From: Sphingomonadales bacterium UBA2683
GTDB lineage: Bacteria; Pseudomonadota; Alphaproteobacteria; Sphingomonadales; Sphingomonadaceae
DNA length: 64,000 bases
NCBI GenBank assembly: GCA_002354635.1
Contig: DELZ01000004.1
Coordinates: forward strand, 571,878-635,877
Direction of reading: 5' to 3'
The notes beneath the pieces were generated by a model, which saw nothing but the letters and a program-made list of their open reading frames with translations, did no database searches and had not been told where the DNA came from. Every line of letters starts with the position of its first letter. Position 1 is the stretch's first letter. Both the position numbers and the translations under genes were made by a program. Below are positions 52,849 to 60,921 of this stretch, one piece after another.

Positions 52849-53379
52849 CTAGCCGCGCTCACCGAGCACTTCATTCTCCACTCCAATCCGGTGGCGCAGC
52901 AGAATCGCATTGAGGATCGAGAATACCAGCGCCACCCAGGGCAGGCCGAGCATCAGCGGGACAATCGCGATTTCAAGCACAACCACCAGATAGTTGGGAT
53001 GGCTGATATATCTATAGGGTCCGCGCTTGACCCGGTCGAAATGCGGCGCCGAGATGATCCTTGTCGTCCACCAGCGACCGAGGCTGGCCAGCGTCCACAG
53101 ACGCAATATCTGGCTTGCGACGAACAGCGCCAGCATCGCCGGATGGACGCCATGCTGCGGATCAACCAGCAAGGCGATGATCGCGATCCAGGCGCTGTGG
53201 AGAAAGATGAAATAGTGATAATGGTCCGCGCCATGTTCCTGCCCCCCTTCACCGAGCAAACGTCTGGTATTGCGATTTGCGTGGACAAGTTCGCCAAGCC
53301 GCTGGACCACGATATAGATCAGAACCCACGTAACCGCTGTCGGACTGGTCGTGAAAAGAGTGCCCAGATTTTCGGTCAT
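52849..53379 (-). CDS. Isoprenylcysteine carboxyl methyltransferase family protein (BpsB-like)
   Basis: 176 residues with four to five membrane segments. The C-terminal SAM-binding half shows FDRVKRGPYRYISHPNYLVV, the family signature. BpsB in Bacillus subtilis, of the same family, methylates alkylpyrones made by a type III polyketide synthase. The ATG overlaps the PKS stop in ATGA, so the two genes are coupled, and O-methylation of the polyketide product is the likely role. Confidence 0.88.
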   Translation of the reverse strand: MTENLGTLFTTSPTAVTWVLIYIVVQRLGELVHANRNTRRLLGEGGQEHGADHYHYFIFLHSAWIAIIALLVDPQHGVHPAMLALFVASQILRLWTLASLGRWWTTRIISAPHFDRVKRGPYRYISHPNYLVVVLEIAIVPLMLGLPWVALVFSILNAILLRHRIGVENEVLGERG

Positions 53380-54425
53380 GCAGCACCCGCCGGATCAAGC
53401 ACACCGAGCGCGGCGGTAAAGCCGGGGCCCAGCGCAGTCAGCAGGATCGGCTTGTCCGGTGTCTGCTGCAAAAGCCGCTCGAGCACAAACAGGACTGTAG
53501 GCGAGGACATGTTCCCGTGCTGCTTCAGCACTTCGCGGGTTGCGGGAATGCCTGCAATTTCCGGCGCGAAATAATCTTCCAGAGCCTCCACCACGCGGCC
53601 CCCGCCGGGATGGCAGGCAGGTTCAGAAAGATCGGACATCGCCAGGCCCTGCTTCTCCAGAAACGCGTCGCAGAAAGGAGCAAAGTCCTTCGTTACGAAG
53701 GCCGGTATGTCGCGGGCCAGCACGAGATCAAAACCTGTTGTGCCGATCTCCCAGCCCATCATGTCGCGGGTGTCGGGCCATGTCTTCTGCTCAAAAGCGC
53801 GGAACGAGGGCGCCCGCGCCTGTCCGACCCTGCCGCTGAGCACAGCTGCGGCACAGCCGTCGGCAAACAGCGCGGTCGCGATCATGTTCTTCTTGTCGAA
53901 CTGGCTATAGTCGTAGGACAGGCTGCACAATTCCAGCGCAATCATCACGACGTTCTGGCCGCCATTGGCCGCAGCAAGGTCATTGGCCAGCCTGAGCCCC
54001 AGGACGCTACCCGCGCAGCCATAGCCGAACACCGGGATTGTCTGGGTCGATGGATCGAAGCCCATCGCCTCGATCATCCGGCTGGGAATCGACGGAGTCA
54101 TCGTACCGGTCGTCGAGATCAGAACAATGCCGTCAATGTCGGCCGGTGTCAGCGAGGCCTTGTCCAACGCCTCCCCAACCGCGCTGTGTGCAAGCTTGGT
54201 ACCCACCTGATCGTATATGGTGGCCCGGCTCGTCCAGCTCCGCGGCTCCAGATAATAATCCGCTTCGCAGGCGAGATAGCGCTGATCAATGCCGCTGTTG
54301 CCAAGTATCTGTTTCAGCCTGGCAGGCAGCGCCGCCCCTCTGGCCTTCGCCAGCACGGCGAGCACTTCCTTTTGCGTGATCCGGTGGTCGGGAACGGCGG
54401 TAGCAATGGATAGCAAAGCGGACAT
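53376..54425 (-). CDS. Type III polyketide synthase
   Basis: 349 residues from ATG 54425 (MSALLSIATAVPDH). Chalcone-synthase fold: catalytic Cys137 in VFGYGCAGS, His272 in ACHPGGG and Asn305 in KQHGNMSSP, all present. Condenses acyl-CoA starters with malonyl-CoA, giving alkylpyrones or alkylresorcinols in bacterial relatives. Upstream methionines (codons at 54629 and 54470) belong to a longer frame without ribosome site. First gene of a two-gene operon with the methyltransferase. Confidence 0.92.
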   Translation of the reverse strand: MSALLSIATAVPDHRITQKEVLAVLAKARGAALPARLKQILGNSGIDQRYLACEADYYLEPRSWTSRATIYDQVGTKLAHSAVGEALDKASLTPADIDGIVLISTTGTMTPSIPSRMIEAMGFDPSTQTIPVFGYGCAGSVLGLRLANDLAAANGGQNVVMIALELCSLSYDYSQFDKKNMIATALFADGCAAAVLSGRVGQARAPSFRAFEQKTWPDTRDMMGWEIGTTGFDLVLARDIPAFVTKDFAPFCDAFLEKQGLAMSDLSEPACHPGGGRVVEALEDYFAPEIAGIPATREVLKQHGNMSSPTVLFVLERLLQQTPDKPILLTALGPGFTAALGVLDPAGAA

Positions 54426-54817
54426 GGGGGACTTTCGATAGTGTCGGTTGTCCTCTACAGCAGAAGCCATATGGAAACACAGAAATCTGTCATATTGCAC
54501 CAAATGGGGTATCGCGGACGGAGCGGGAAAGATGGTGGCAGAGTACAATAGTCCGACAACCGGCAAATCCGTCAGCGGTTGAGGTAAAAGGGAATATACA
54601 GCTAGATGAAAGGCTGTATCAACAATCAACCGCCTTCAGCACAAACCCATATATTTCCAGCCGTGCTGCTCAGATTCACATACACTCTTTCCATTAAGAT
54701 GTTGTTTTATAGATGTTTGCGGTACTGATTACGATTTATTGTGCACTGCACCATTTTCCTTGACAACGGGCAACTCATGCCTTATTTGTGCACTGCAACA
54801 TAGAAGTGAGATAACCG
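54426..54817. other. Divergent intergenic region: type III PKS / phasin promoters
   Basis: 392 bases between the PKS (reading left) and the phasin (reading right). The right part is AT-rich and holds the phasin promoter and two 12-base repeats (54739-54750 and 54786-54797). No gene was seen. Confidence 0.5.
54739..54797 (+). promoter_or_regulatory. Phasin promoter with two PhaR-box-like repeats
   Basis: TTGTGCACTGCA occurs twice, at 54739-54750 and 54786-54797, 47 bp apart. Between them lies TTGACA (54760-54765) and, 17 bases on, TATTTG (54783-54788), a fair -35/-10 pair; the second repeat overlaps the -10 and start region. TGCACTGCA-type sites are bound by PhaR, the repressor of phasin genes that is released by polyhydroxyalkanoate granules. 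Confidence 0.65.
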
Positions 54818-55681
54818 ATGGCTGATACAAAAAATGAAACCTCCGCTGCTCCGGCAGCAAAAGAAACCGGCTCGCTTTCTGCAGAAGCCGCTTATTCTGC
54901 TGCAGCTTCCGCGATCAACGTTACCGACAAACCGGCTACTCCAGCCGCATCTGTCGCGAAGACCGCCGCTGATCCAGCTCCGGTAAAAACCGAAACCCAA
55001 AAGCCGGTGGCTCCTGCTGCTAAACCGGCAACAGCATCCAAGCCTGCTGTTAAAAAAACCGCAGCATCCAAACCGGCAACAAAGAAGGTCGCTGCGAAAC
55101 GCAAAGTCGCTGCGAAACCCGTTGCCAAAACCACATTGAACAAAACGACCAAAGGAACCAAGAAAATGGCTACCACCAAAACCACCGCAACCAAGCGCGT
55201 TGCAAAAAACACCAAGGCTGCCAACACCAAGGCTGCCAACACCGCGAAGAAAACCGCTGAAAAACTCGGTTCGCGTTTTGAGAAGCTGACCGCTGACGCG
55301 CAAGCACGTGCGAAAGCCGCTGCTGACCGTGCGGTTGCACTGTCGAAAAATGCTGTTGAATTCAATCGCGAAAATGTTGAAACGCTGATCGAAAGCGGCA
55401 AGATCGCCGCCAAGGGCGCTCAGGAAATTGGCCAGACCAACCTGAAATATACCCGCGAGAATTTCGTCGAAGCCAGCCGCTCTCTGCAAGGCCTTTTCAG
55501 CGTTGCGACGCCGAAGGATCTGTTCGAAAAGCAGGCTGACTATGTGCGCAGCGGACTGGACCGGGTAATGGACCAGACTTCGAACAACGCAGATGCCGTT
55601 GTGAAGCTTGCCGGCAAAGCCTATCAGCCGATTGCCGATCGCGTCAGCGAAATCCGCAAGGAACTCAAGAAAGCTGCTTAG
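54818..55681 (+). CDS. Phasin with histone-H1-like Lys/Ala/Pro-rich N-terminal half
   Basis: 287 residues. Residues about 150-287 match the phasin_2 domain: helical, amphipathic, with AADRAVALSKNAVEFNRENV, TLIESGKIAAKGAQEIGQ and ASRSLQGLFSVATPKDLFEK near 160-245. The first 145 residues are low-complexity Lys, Ala, Pro and Thr (AAKPATASKPAVKKTAASKP), like histone H1 and PhaF. Phasins coat PHB granules; the basic half may bind DNA. A 15-base unit coding NTKAA is repeated in tandem near 55209. Confidence 0.88.
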   Translation: MADTKNETSAAPAAKETGSLSAEAAYSAAASAINVTDKPATPAASVAKTAADPAPVKTETQKPVAPAAKPATASKPAVKKTAASKPATKKVAAKRKVAAKPVAKTTLNKTTKGTKKMATTKTTATKRVAKNTKAANTKAANTAKKTAEKLGSRFEKLTADAQARAKAAADRAVALSKNAVEFNRENVETLIESGKIAAKGAQEIGQTNLKYTRENFVEASRSLQGLFSVATPKDLFEKQADYVRSGLDRVMDQTSNNADAVVKLAGKAYQPIADRVSEIRKELKKAA

Positions 55682-55701
55682 TCCGCTTTTTTAGTGATTA
55701 C

Positions 55702-55736
55702 AAAAGGACCGTTCCGTTGGAGCGGTCCTTTTTATT
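55702..55736 (+). terminator. Strong terminator after the phasin gene
   Basis: Stem of AAAAGGACCG with CGGTCCTTTT, continued by TCC/GGA around GTT (about 14 pairs, one wobble), then TTTATTTG. It begins 20 bases after the phasin stop and can act in both directions. Confidence 0.8.
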
Positions 55737-55900
55737 TGCCCGCCATACGGCCAGGCAACCGCAAAAGCTGTGGAAACTATCAATCCGCCCCTTGCCCTCG
55801 GGGGTAAAAATACCATATCCTGAGGCTGATGATAAAGCAGCAGATTCTTTTCCCGTCATTGAAATCCCGTTGGCCTCGTCGGACCAGCGACAAGCCGGTC

Positions 55901-56239
55901 ATGGGCGACGATGCAGACAAGGGATCCGATGATGACGACGACAACACAAACCTGGGCATTGCGACCAAGACCCGCGCCAAGACAAAAAAGCCCAGCCCTT
56001 ACAAGGTGCTCATTCTCAACGACGATTATACGCCGATGGAGTTTGTTGTTCTGGTGCTGAAACGGTTTTTCAATATGGATATAGACGAAGCCACACGGGT
56101 CATGCTGCACGTCCATCAGAAAGGCGTCGGCGTCTGCGGTACCTTCAGCTATGAAGTCGCGGAAACAAAAGTTACCCAAGTGATGGATTTCGCGCGCAAG
56201 AACGAGCACCCCCTCCAATGCACGCTTGAGAAGGCCTGA
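55901..56239 (+). CDS. clpS: ATP-dependent Clp protease adaptor ClpS
   Basis: 112 residues from ATG 55901 (MGDDADKGSDD); an upstream in-frame ATG at 55829 is possible, both have weak ribosome sites. Core: PSPYKVLILNDDYTPMEFVV (the N-degron pocket Asn-Asp), LVLKRFFNMDIDEATRVMLH, HVHQKGVGVCGTFSYEVAET and KVTQVMDFARKNEHPLQCTL. ClpS delivers N-end-rule substrates to ClpAP. The acidic N-terminal tail is typical. The clpA gene is not nearby. Twenty bases separate it from the next gene. Confidence 0.95.
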   Translation: MGDDADKGSDDDDDNTNLGIATKTRAKTKKPSPYKVLILNDDYTPMEFVVLVLKRFFNMDIDEATRVMLHVHQKGVGVCGTFSYEVAETKVTQVMDFARKNEHPLQCTLEKA

Positions 56240-56259
56240 AAAACTCCAAGGAAATTGCC

Positions 56260-56919
56260 ATGTCCGAGACGCCCGTTATCACCGTTGATATTGTCTCGGA
56301 TGTCGTGTGCCCCTGGTGCATCATCGGTTACAAAAAACTCGAGAAGGCTATGGCGCAGTTTGAAGGCAAAGCAAGGTTTGAACTGGCATGGCATGCCTTT
56401 GAACTGAATCCGTCCATGCCGCCCGAAGGGCAATCGATCAACGAACATATGGCGCAGAAATATGGTGCCACTCCAGAGCAGAGCCAGGCGAACCGGGAGC
56501 GCTTGCGCAGCGCCGGCAATGATCTGGACTTCGAATTCCGCTATCACGAGGATATGCGGATGGTGAACACGTTTGACGCGCATCGCCTGCTGCACTGGGC
56601 CGGCGAGACCGGCAAGCAAACCGCGCTCAAGCTCGCGCTGTTCAAGGCCCATTTTACCGATGGCAAGGATGTCAGCGATCATCAGGCCCTGATCGACGTT
56701 GCCGTGTCGGTTGGTCTCGACGAAACGCGCGCCCGGGATCTGCTTGCCACGGATATGTACGCCGCCGACGTCCGGGCTGTCGAAGCCGAATGGCAGGACC
56801 GCTTCATCACCGGCGTACCGGCTTTCATTTTCAACAAGAAGTTCATGGTCCCCGGTGCCCAGGACGCAGAGGTCTTTGCCAATATTATTGAAAACAAGCT
56901 GCTTCAAAAAGCCGCGTAA
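56260..56919 (+). CDS. DsbA-family (FrnE-like) thiol oxidoreductase
   Basis: 219 residues. Thioredoxin fold with an active site CPWC at residues 17-20 (VVCPWCIIGYKKLE), a helical insertion (LHWAGETGKQTALKLALFKA) and the cis-Pro loop VPAFIFNKK near 188-196. No signal peptide, so it acts in the cytoplasm, as FrnE-type disulfide isomerases and 2-hydroxychromene-carboxylate-isomerase relatives do. SD AAGGAA before ATG. Convergent with the next gene, three bases between stops. Confidence 0.9.
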   Translation: MSETPVITVDIVSDVVCPWCIIGYKKLEKAMAQFEGKARFELAWHAFELNPSMPPEGQSINEHMAQKYGATPEQSQANRERLRSAGNDLDFEFRYHEDMRMVNTFDAHRLLHWAGETGKQTALKLALFKAHFTDGKDVSDHQALIDVAVSVGLDETRARDLLATDMYAADVRAVEAEWQDRFITGVPAFIFNKKFMVPGAQDAEVFANIIENKLLQKAA

Positions 56920-56922
56920 GTT

Positions 56923-57348
56923 CTACGTTTCTTCGAGCAATTCGATAATATTGCCAAACGGGTCCCGGCCGTAGATTGCCTTTTGCGTCCCGAAATCAAC
57001 GGGTGCGCCGACGAAGGTCATCCCTGCTGCAGAAAGGCGATCATATTCGGCGTCGATATCCTCGACCGCCAAAGCCATGTGCGGATAGCCCAAATCCGCC
57101 GGATCACTGCGCCGGTCACGCGGTTGTGGATTGGTATATTGCCAAAGTTCAATGCGGATATCTTGGCCCTTCAGCATTGCCATCCTGGCTTCAAAACCGG
57201 TGAGACCGACCGCAGCGCCTGCCTTTTCATTGTCGGCCGACACGTCGCTGCGCCATTCAATTGAAAAGCCAAGGACATCACAATAAAAGGCAAGTCCCGC
57301 TTCAATATCAGGCACGCCTATCGCAATGTGATGGATACCCTTAATCAG
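56923..57348 (-). CDS. Glyoxalase / VOC-family protein with apparent CTG start
   Basis: 141 residues. KGIHHIAIGVPDIEAGLAFY at the N-terminus and DPFGNIIELLEE at the end form the two-fold VOC metal-binding fold, closest in look to lactoylglutathione lyase / methylmalonyl-CoA-epimerase-like enzymes. No ATG, GTG or TTG lies near the N-terminus in this frame: the best start is CTG at 57346-57348, which overlaps the upstream stop as CTGA, with AGAAAGG nine bases before. The 210-base frame upstream only overlaps the DUF1295 gene in another frame. Confidence 0.8.
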   Translation of the reverse strand: MIKGIHHIAIGVPDIEAGLAFYCDVLGFSIEWRSDVSADNEKAGAAVGLTGFEARMAMLKGQDIRIELWQYTNPQPRDRRSDPADLGYPHMALAVEDIDAEYDRLSAAGMTFVGAPVDFGTQKAIYGRDPFGNIIELLEET

Positions 57349-58154
57349 CGGTTTGCACCTTTCTTTGGCGGCATCGGGAAAAAGCCGGAAGTGCGTTGGA
57401 TGTAATCCACATAGTCCGGACGGTTCTTTTTCAGGCTTTTTTCCAACAACGGCGCACCACTCCACTTCATCAAGGTGAAGCTGAGGAACAAGGGGCCGAT
57501 CGCCGCAACCCAAACGGGCCAGCCAGTCGGAACCGCAACCAGCCAGATTCCCCACCACGCACAGAAATCCCCGAAATAGTTAGGATGGCGGGTATATTTC
57601 CACAATCCGCTATCGAGCACCTTGCCCCGGTTGCCGGGATTGGCCTTGAAGGCCTTGAGCTGCATATCGCCAATTGTTTCAAAGCCGATGCCAATCAGAG
57701 CAATTGCTGCACCGATGATGGAAACGGGCGACAGGACATTGGTGCCTGCCAGCAATATGCCAAGCTGGGCTGGCAGGCAGACCATGAAGAGCAGAGGAAT
57801 CTGCATCGCCCAAGCCCTGAGGAGCGCCGCTTTGGCAAAACTCATGCCCTGCTTGTCCATCGCATGGCCGAGAATCTTCTTGTAGCGTGGATCCATGCCT
57901 TCCTTGCGCCAGCGCAGGAGCAGATGCGTTCCCAGCCTGATGCCCCAAAGCGCGGTGAGCATCCAGATCGTATACGCCAGAGTCCCGGGGGTTTCGGTTT
58001 GGAGAAAGGATGCGCTAGCCATAATCGCCATGCCATAGGCCCAGAATGCATCGATGAAGGACACATCGCGGATCCGGACGGATATCAACCAAAGAATGAT
58101 CATGATGGCGACCAACAGCCCGAAGTTCAGGCCCAATGCTACGAACGTATTCAA
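57345..58154 (-). CDS. DUF1295 / steroid 5-alpha-reductase-like membrane protein
   Basis: 269 residues with six or seven membrane segments. The C-terminal SRD5A/ICMT-like half has LDSGLWKYTRHPNYFGDFCA near 180, then WSGAPLLEKSLKKNRPDYVD. DUF1295 proteins belong to the steroid 5-alpha-reductase and methyltransferase superfamily and probably act on lipids. Its ATG overlaps the acyltransferase stop (ATGA, 58151-58154) and its stop overlaps the VOC start, so the three genes are one translationally coupled unit. Confidence 0.87.
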   Translation of the reverse strand: MNTFVALGLNFGLLVAIMIILWLISVRIRDVSFIDAFWAYGMAIMASASFLQTETPGTLAYTIWMLTALWGIRLGTHLLLRWRKEGMDPRYKKILGHAMDKQGMSFAKAALLRAWAMQIPLLFMVCLPAQLGILLAGTNVLSPVSIIGAAIALIGIGFETIGDMQLKAFKANPGNRGKVLDSGLWKYTRHPNYFGDFCAWWGIWLVAVPTGWPVWVAAIGPLFLSFTLMKWSGAPLLEKSLKKNRPDYVDYIQRTSGFFPMPPKKGANR

Positions 58155-58789
58155 ATGGCTTCTCCTTGCCCTTGCGGCACAGCGTCTGCGACGAATTCCG
58201 TCGAAACTATATCACGCATTGCCTTTTCAGGATATTTTGGCGTTACGCTGTGATAAAAATCGCTGAGTTTCAGCATATCTGCTTTGTAATTGCCTGACGG
58301 CATGAAGGATGGCCCCAATCCGCCGCTTTTTTTCGAATAGTCCATCAATCCGATAATCAGCGGCACCTTCGCCTTGAGCGCAATATAGTAAAAGCCGGTG
58401 CGCCATTGTTTGACACTGCCCCGGGTGCCCTCAGGCGGGATAGTCAGAAGGAAATCATCGCGCCGATCGAATTCCTTGACCATAGCATCGACCATGTTTT
58501 GCGATTTTGAACGATTGACCGGAATGCCGCCCATACGGCGCATCATTCCGCCCCATGGCCATTTGAATAATGTGTTTTTCCCAATCCAGTAGGACTCTAT
58601 CTTGAGCTTGTTGGTCAGCCCGAAAAAATAGAGAAAGTCCCAGTTGCTCGTATGAGGAGCCGCTATGATCACCGCTTTTCTCGGTGGCGGGTTTTCCTGG
58701 ACCGCAGTCCATCCGTTCACGGTAAATATAAATACGGAAAAGCGACGGACAATTTCCGACAACCAGTTCGGTTTGATTTCCTCGTGCAC
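58151..58789 (-). CDS. 1-acyl-sn-glycerol-3-phosphate acyltransferase-type enzyme
   Basis: 212 residues from GTG 58789, after GGGGGAGG. PlsC-type motifs: block I APHTSNWDFLYFF (His-x4-Asp), block II-III GGIPVNRSKSQNM near 101-113 and PPEGTRG near 128-134. Transfers an acyl chain to a lysophospholipid or a similar lipid acceptor at the inner membrane. A longer frame begins at 58882 without ribosome site. First gene of the acyltransferase-DUF1295-VOC operon. Confidence 0.87.
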   Translation of the reverse strand: MHEEIKPNWLSEIVRRFSVFIFTVNGWTAVQENPPPRKAVIIAAPHTSNWDFLYFFGLTNKLKIESYWIGKNTLFKWPWGGMMRRMGGIPVNRSKSQNMVDAMVKEFDRRDDFLLTIPPEGTRGSVKQWRTGFYYIALKAKVPLIIGLMDYSKKSGGLGPSFMPSGNYKADMLKLSDFYHSVTPKYPEKAMRDIVSTEFVADAVPQGQGEAI

Positions 58790-59053
58790 GCATCCTCCCC
58801 CTCGCGGGACCGGGTGCCGCGGATTACTGGATACCTTAAATCTATTTTCCGACCGCGCAACGAAAGATGTCCGTTGGTGCAATCATCGTTGTCCTGCCGC
58901 AAAACCATATGCCGTCCGGCAGCTCATAGTCTGGAACCGGTATTCACAGCACTTCAAATGGCCTGCCTCATACCTGGGACATTTGGCAGGAACCAGGCGC
59001 CAAGTGAGTAACGCGCCTCAGCCATATACCGAGGCCCGATTACCCGGACCGCC

Positions 59054-60019
59054 TCAGTCGGTTTTGCCGCAATCGGTTCGGCAGGGCTCTTCTTCTTCAT
59101 CCTCAAGCTCGATCTGAATGGTCGTATGATGAATGGAGAAACGCTCGAACATGTGCTTCTGAACGTCGGACAGAAGTCCATTTCCCGGATGACCAACCGG
59201 CAGAATCAGATGGGCGGTCATTGCCGTTTCGCTGGTGCTCATCGGCCAAATGTGCAGATCATGTACCGCTTGCACACTGGGCAAGGAAGCAAGATAGGCT
59301 CGCACCTCTTCGACATCGATATTCCGCGGGACTCCCGCCAGCGACATCCGGACGGCTTCGGTCAACAACCCCCATGTACTCCAGAAGATCAACGCGACGA
59401 TCAGCAGGCTGATAAGTGGATCGATCCAGTTCAATCCCGTAAAATAGATTGCAATGCCGCCAACCACAACACCAGCCGACACGCCGGCATCCGCCATCAT
59501 ATGAAGAAAGGCGCCGCGGATGTTGATATCTTCCTTCTGTCCCCGCACAAACAGCATGGCGGTAGCAAAATTGATCAGGATTCCGATCGAGGCGACGATG
59601 ATGACCGTGGTAGATGCAATCGGGCTGGGAGTACTGAAACGTTCGATGGCTGCAAGCGCAATGGCGCCGCAAGCGACCAGAAGAAAAAGTCCATTGAGAA
59701 GCGCGGCCAGTATCGATGATCCGCCCAGGCCATAGGTAAAACGCTTGCTCGGGGGCCGCTTGCCCAGTTCTGCGCCAGCCCAGGCAACGACCAGACCGAG
59801 AACATCGGACAGATTATGGCCGGCGTCTGCCAGCAATGCCATCGATCCGGCCAGAAGGCCGTAGATGACTTCAATAACGATATAAGTGATATTAAGCGCT
59901 ATACCGAACGCGAAGGCACGGCTGAAATTGGTCGGCATATGACCGTGCGCACCATGATGGCCATGACGATGTTGGCTGTGGGCGGATTGCCCGTGGCTGT
60001 GATGATGACCTGCGGACAT
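59054..60019 (-). CDS. Cation diffusion facilitator (CzcD/ZitB type)
   Basis: 321 residues. The first 30 are His-rich (GHHHSHGQSAHSQHRHGHHG), then six membrane segments. Metal-site motifs ADAGHNLSDVLGL in TM2 and HMMADAGVSAG in TM5 (His-x3-Asp) mark a zinc/cadmium/cobalt exporter driven by protons. A cytoplasmic C-terminal domain follows (EVRAYLASLPSVQAVHDLHI). Stands alone, with 264 bases to the acyltransferase; no metal regulator seen next to it. Confidence 0.93.
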   Translation of the reverse strand: MSAGHHHSHGQSAHSQHRHGHHGAHGHMPTNFSRAFAFGIALNITYIVIEVIYGLLAGSMALLADAGHNLSDVLGLVVAWAGAELGKRPPSKRFTYGLGGSSILAALLNGLFLLVACGAIALAAIERFSTPSPIASTTVIIVASIGILINFATAMLFVRGQKEDINIRGAFLHMMADAGVSAGVVVGGIAIYFTGLNWIDPLISLLIVALIFWSTWGLLTEAVRMSLAGVPRNIDVEEVRAYLASLPSVQAVHDLHIWPMSTSETAMTAHLILPVGHPGNGLLSDVQKHMFERFSIHHTTIQIELEDEEEEPCRTDCGKTD

Positions 60020-60137
60020 CTGCGCTCCGACTATTGCAATGCGAATTTTCGATTACACGGATTAGTCAGAGCGGTCTACGATTTTAATACAATATTTTCC
60101 GTATGTTATATCATGAAACGGTGACAAGATGTCGAGA

Positions 60138-60401
60138 TCAGTCGACAATCAAACCGATCGCCAGATAGATGATGATGGCCGAACCGAAACCAAAAATGGT
60201 CGCGAGAACGAATATGATCCGCAGCAGGTTTGCATCCATGCCGCTCCAGTTGGCCAGCCCTGAGCAGACGCCCATGAGTTTGCCGTTGGCTTTGTCGAGT
60301 TTCAGTTTGTTTTTCATGGGTCGGTTGCTTCCGTTTTTTGACGAGACGGGTTCCGGCCAGCTTCCCGGCACGGATTCTGAGCTTTTGTTCTTGCTGGTCA
60401 T
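60138..60401 (-). CDS. PspC-domain membrane protein
   Basis: 87 residues from ATG 60401. KLDKANGKLMGVCSGLANWS near 35-54 and one membrane helix LRIIFVLATIFGFGSAIIIYL near 60-81 make a PspC domain, which takes part in phage-shock-type envelope stress. Its ATG overlaps the stop of the 39-residue peptide gene in TGATG, which favours this start by coupling; ATG 60317 would give the 59-residue core only. Confidence 0.82.
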   Translation of the reverse strand: MTSKNKSSESVPGSWPEPVSSKNGSNRPMKNKLKLDKANGKLMGVCSGLANWSGMDANLLRIIFVLATIFGFGSAIIIYLAIGLIVD

Positions 60402-60520
60402 CAGATCACCATCGACGATGCGTTGTTGAGGGCTGGCAAGATGCTGGCGCCGACAAACAAGGCTGTCGAAACGGCTGCAGCGAAAGCGGCGGAAAATGAA
60501 TTTTGGAGAATAGGTGACAT
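60401..60520 (-). CDS. 39-residue hydrophobic peptide, tandem paralog B
   Basis: 39 residues beginning MSPILQNSFSAAFAAAVSTA, with FVGASILPALNN later. ATG 60520 is preceded by AAAGGAT at the right distance. One predicted hydrophobic helix. It is closely similar in length and layout to the 39-residue product of 60555-60674 and its stop overlaps the PspC start by one base, so the two peptides and PspC form one operon. No known family assigned. Confidence 0.65.
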   Translation of the reverse strand: MSPILQNSFSAAFAAAVSTALFVGASILPALNNASSMVI

Positions 60521-60554
60521 GAGTTATCCTTTCGCGGATTGAATGGAATAGAAT

Positions 60555-60674
60555 TTAAGCGACGACCGAGGCGGCCTGACTGACTGCAGGGCCGACACTG
60601 GCACCAACAAAGATAGCAGCGGAGAAAATGGCGGCGACGGCAGCGGAGACACTGTTGGAGACATTCGAGAACAT
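60555..60674 (-). CDS. 39-residue hydrophobic peptide, tandem paralog A
   Basis: 39 residues beginning MFSNVSNSVSAAVAAIFSAA, with IFVGASVGPAVSQ later. ATG 60674 follows AAGGA at seven bases. Shares with peptide B the pattern N-S-x-S-A-A-x-A-A and F-V-G-A-S-x-x-P-A. Probably a membrane peptide that acts with PspC; function unknown. The spacer to peptide B is 34 bases. Confidence 0.65.
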   Translation of the reverse strand: MFSNVSNSVSAAVAAIFSAAIFVGASVGPAVSQAASVVA

Positions 60675-60921
60675 TTTGATTTCCTTTCGGTTTGAAACTA
60701 TTTTCCGCATCACTGCGAAGATGCTAGATACATTGCATGAGCCATGCCAGTTTTATAATATCTATATATTCCAATGGCTTGACAAAAATAACTGCTCGTC
60801 CGATAGATCCACAAAACTGATATTTGGTGCCATTTCCTAATTATTAGGATCGGAATTATCCAGGCTCAACGAAACCGATATCCGCGCCGAATTTGCTTCT
60901 CTTCACCGGTGACGAAAGCTA

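Noticed and set aside
55209..55250. Short tandem 15-base repeat as a possible CRISPR or VNTR
   Set aside because: Just over two copies, in frame within the low-complexity half of the phasin; it is coding repetition only.
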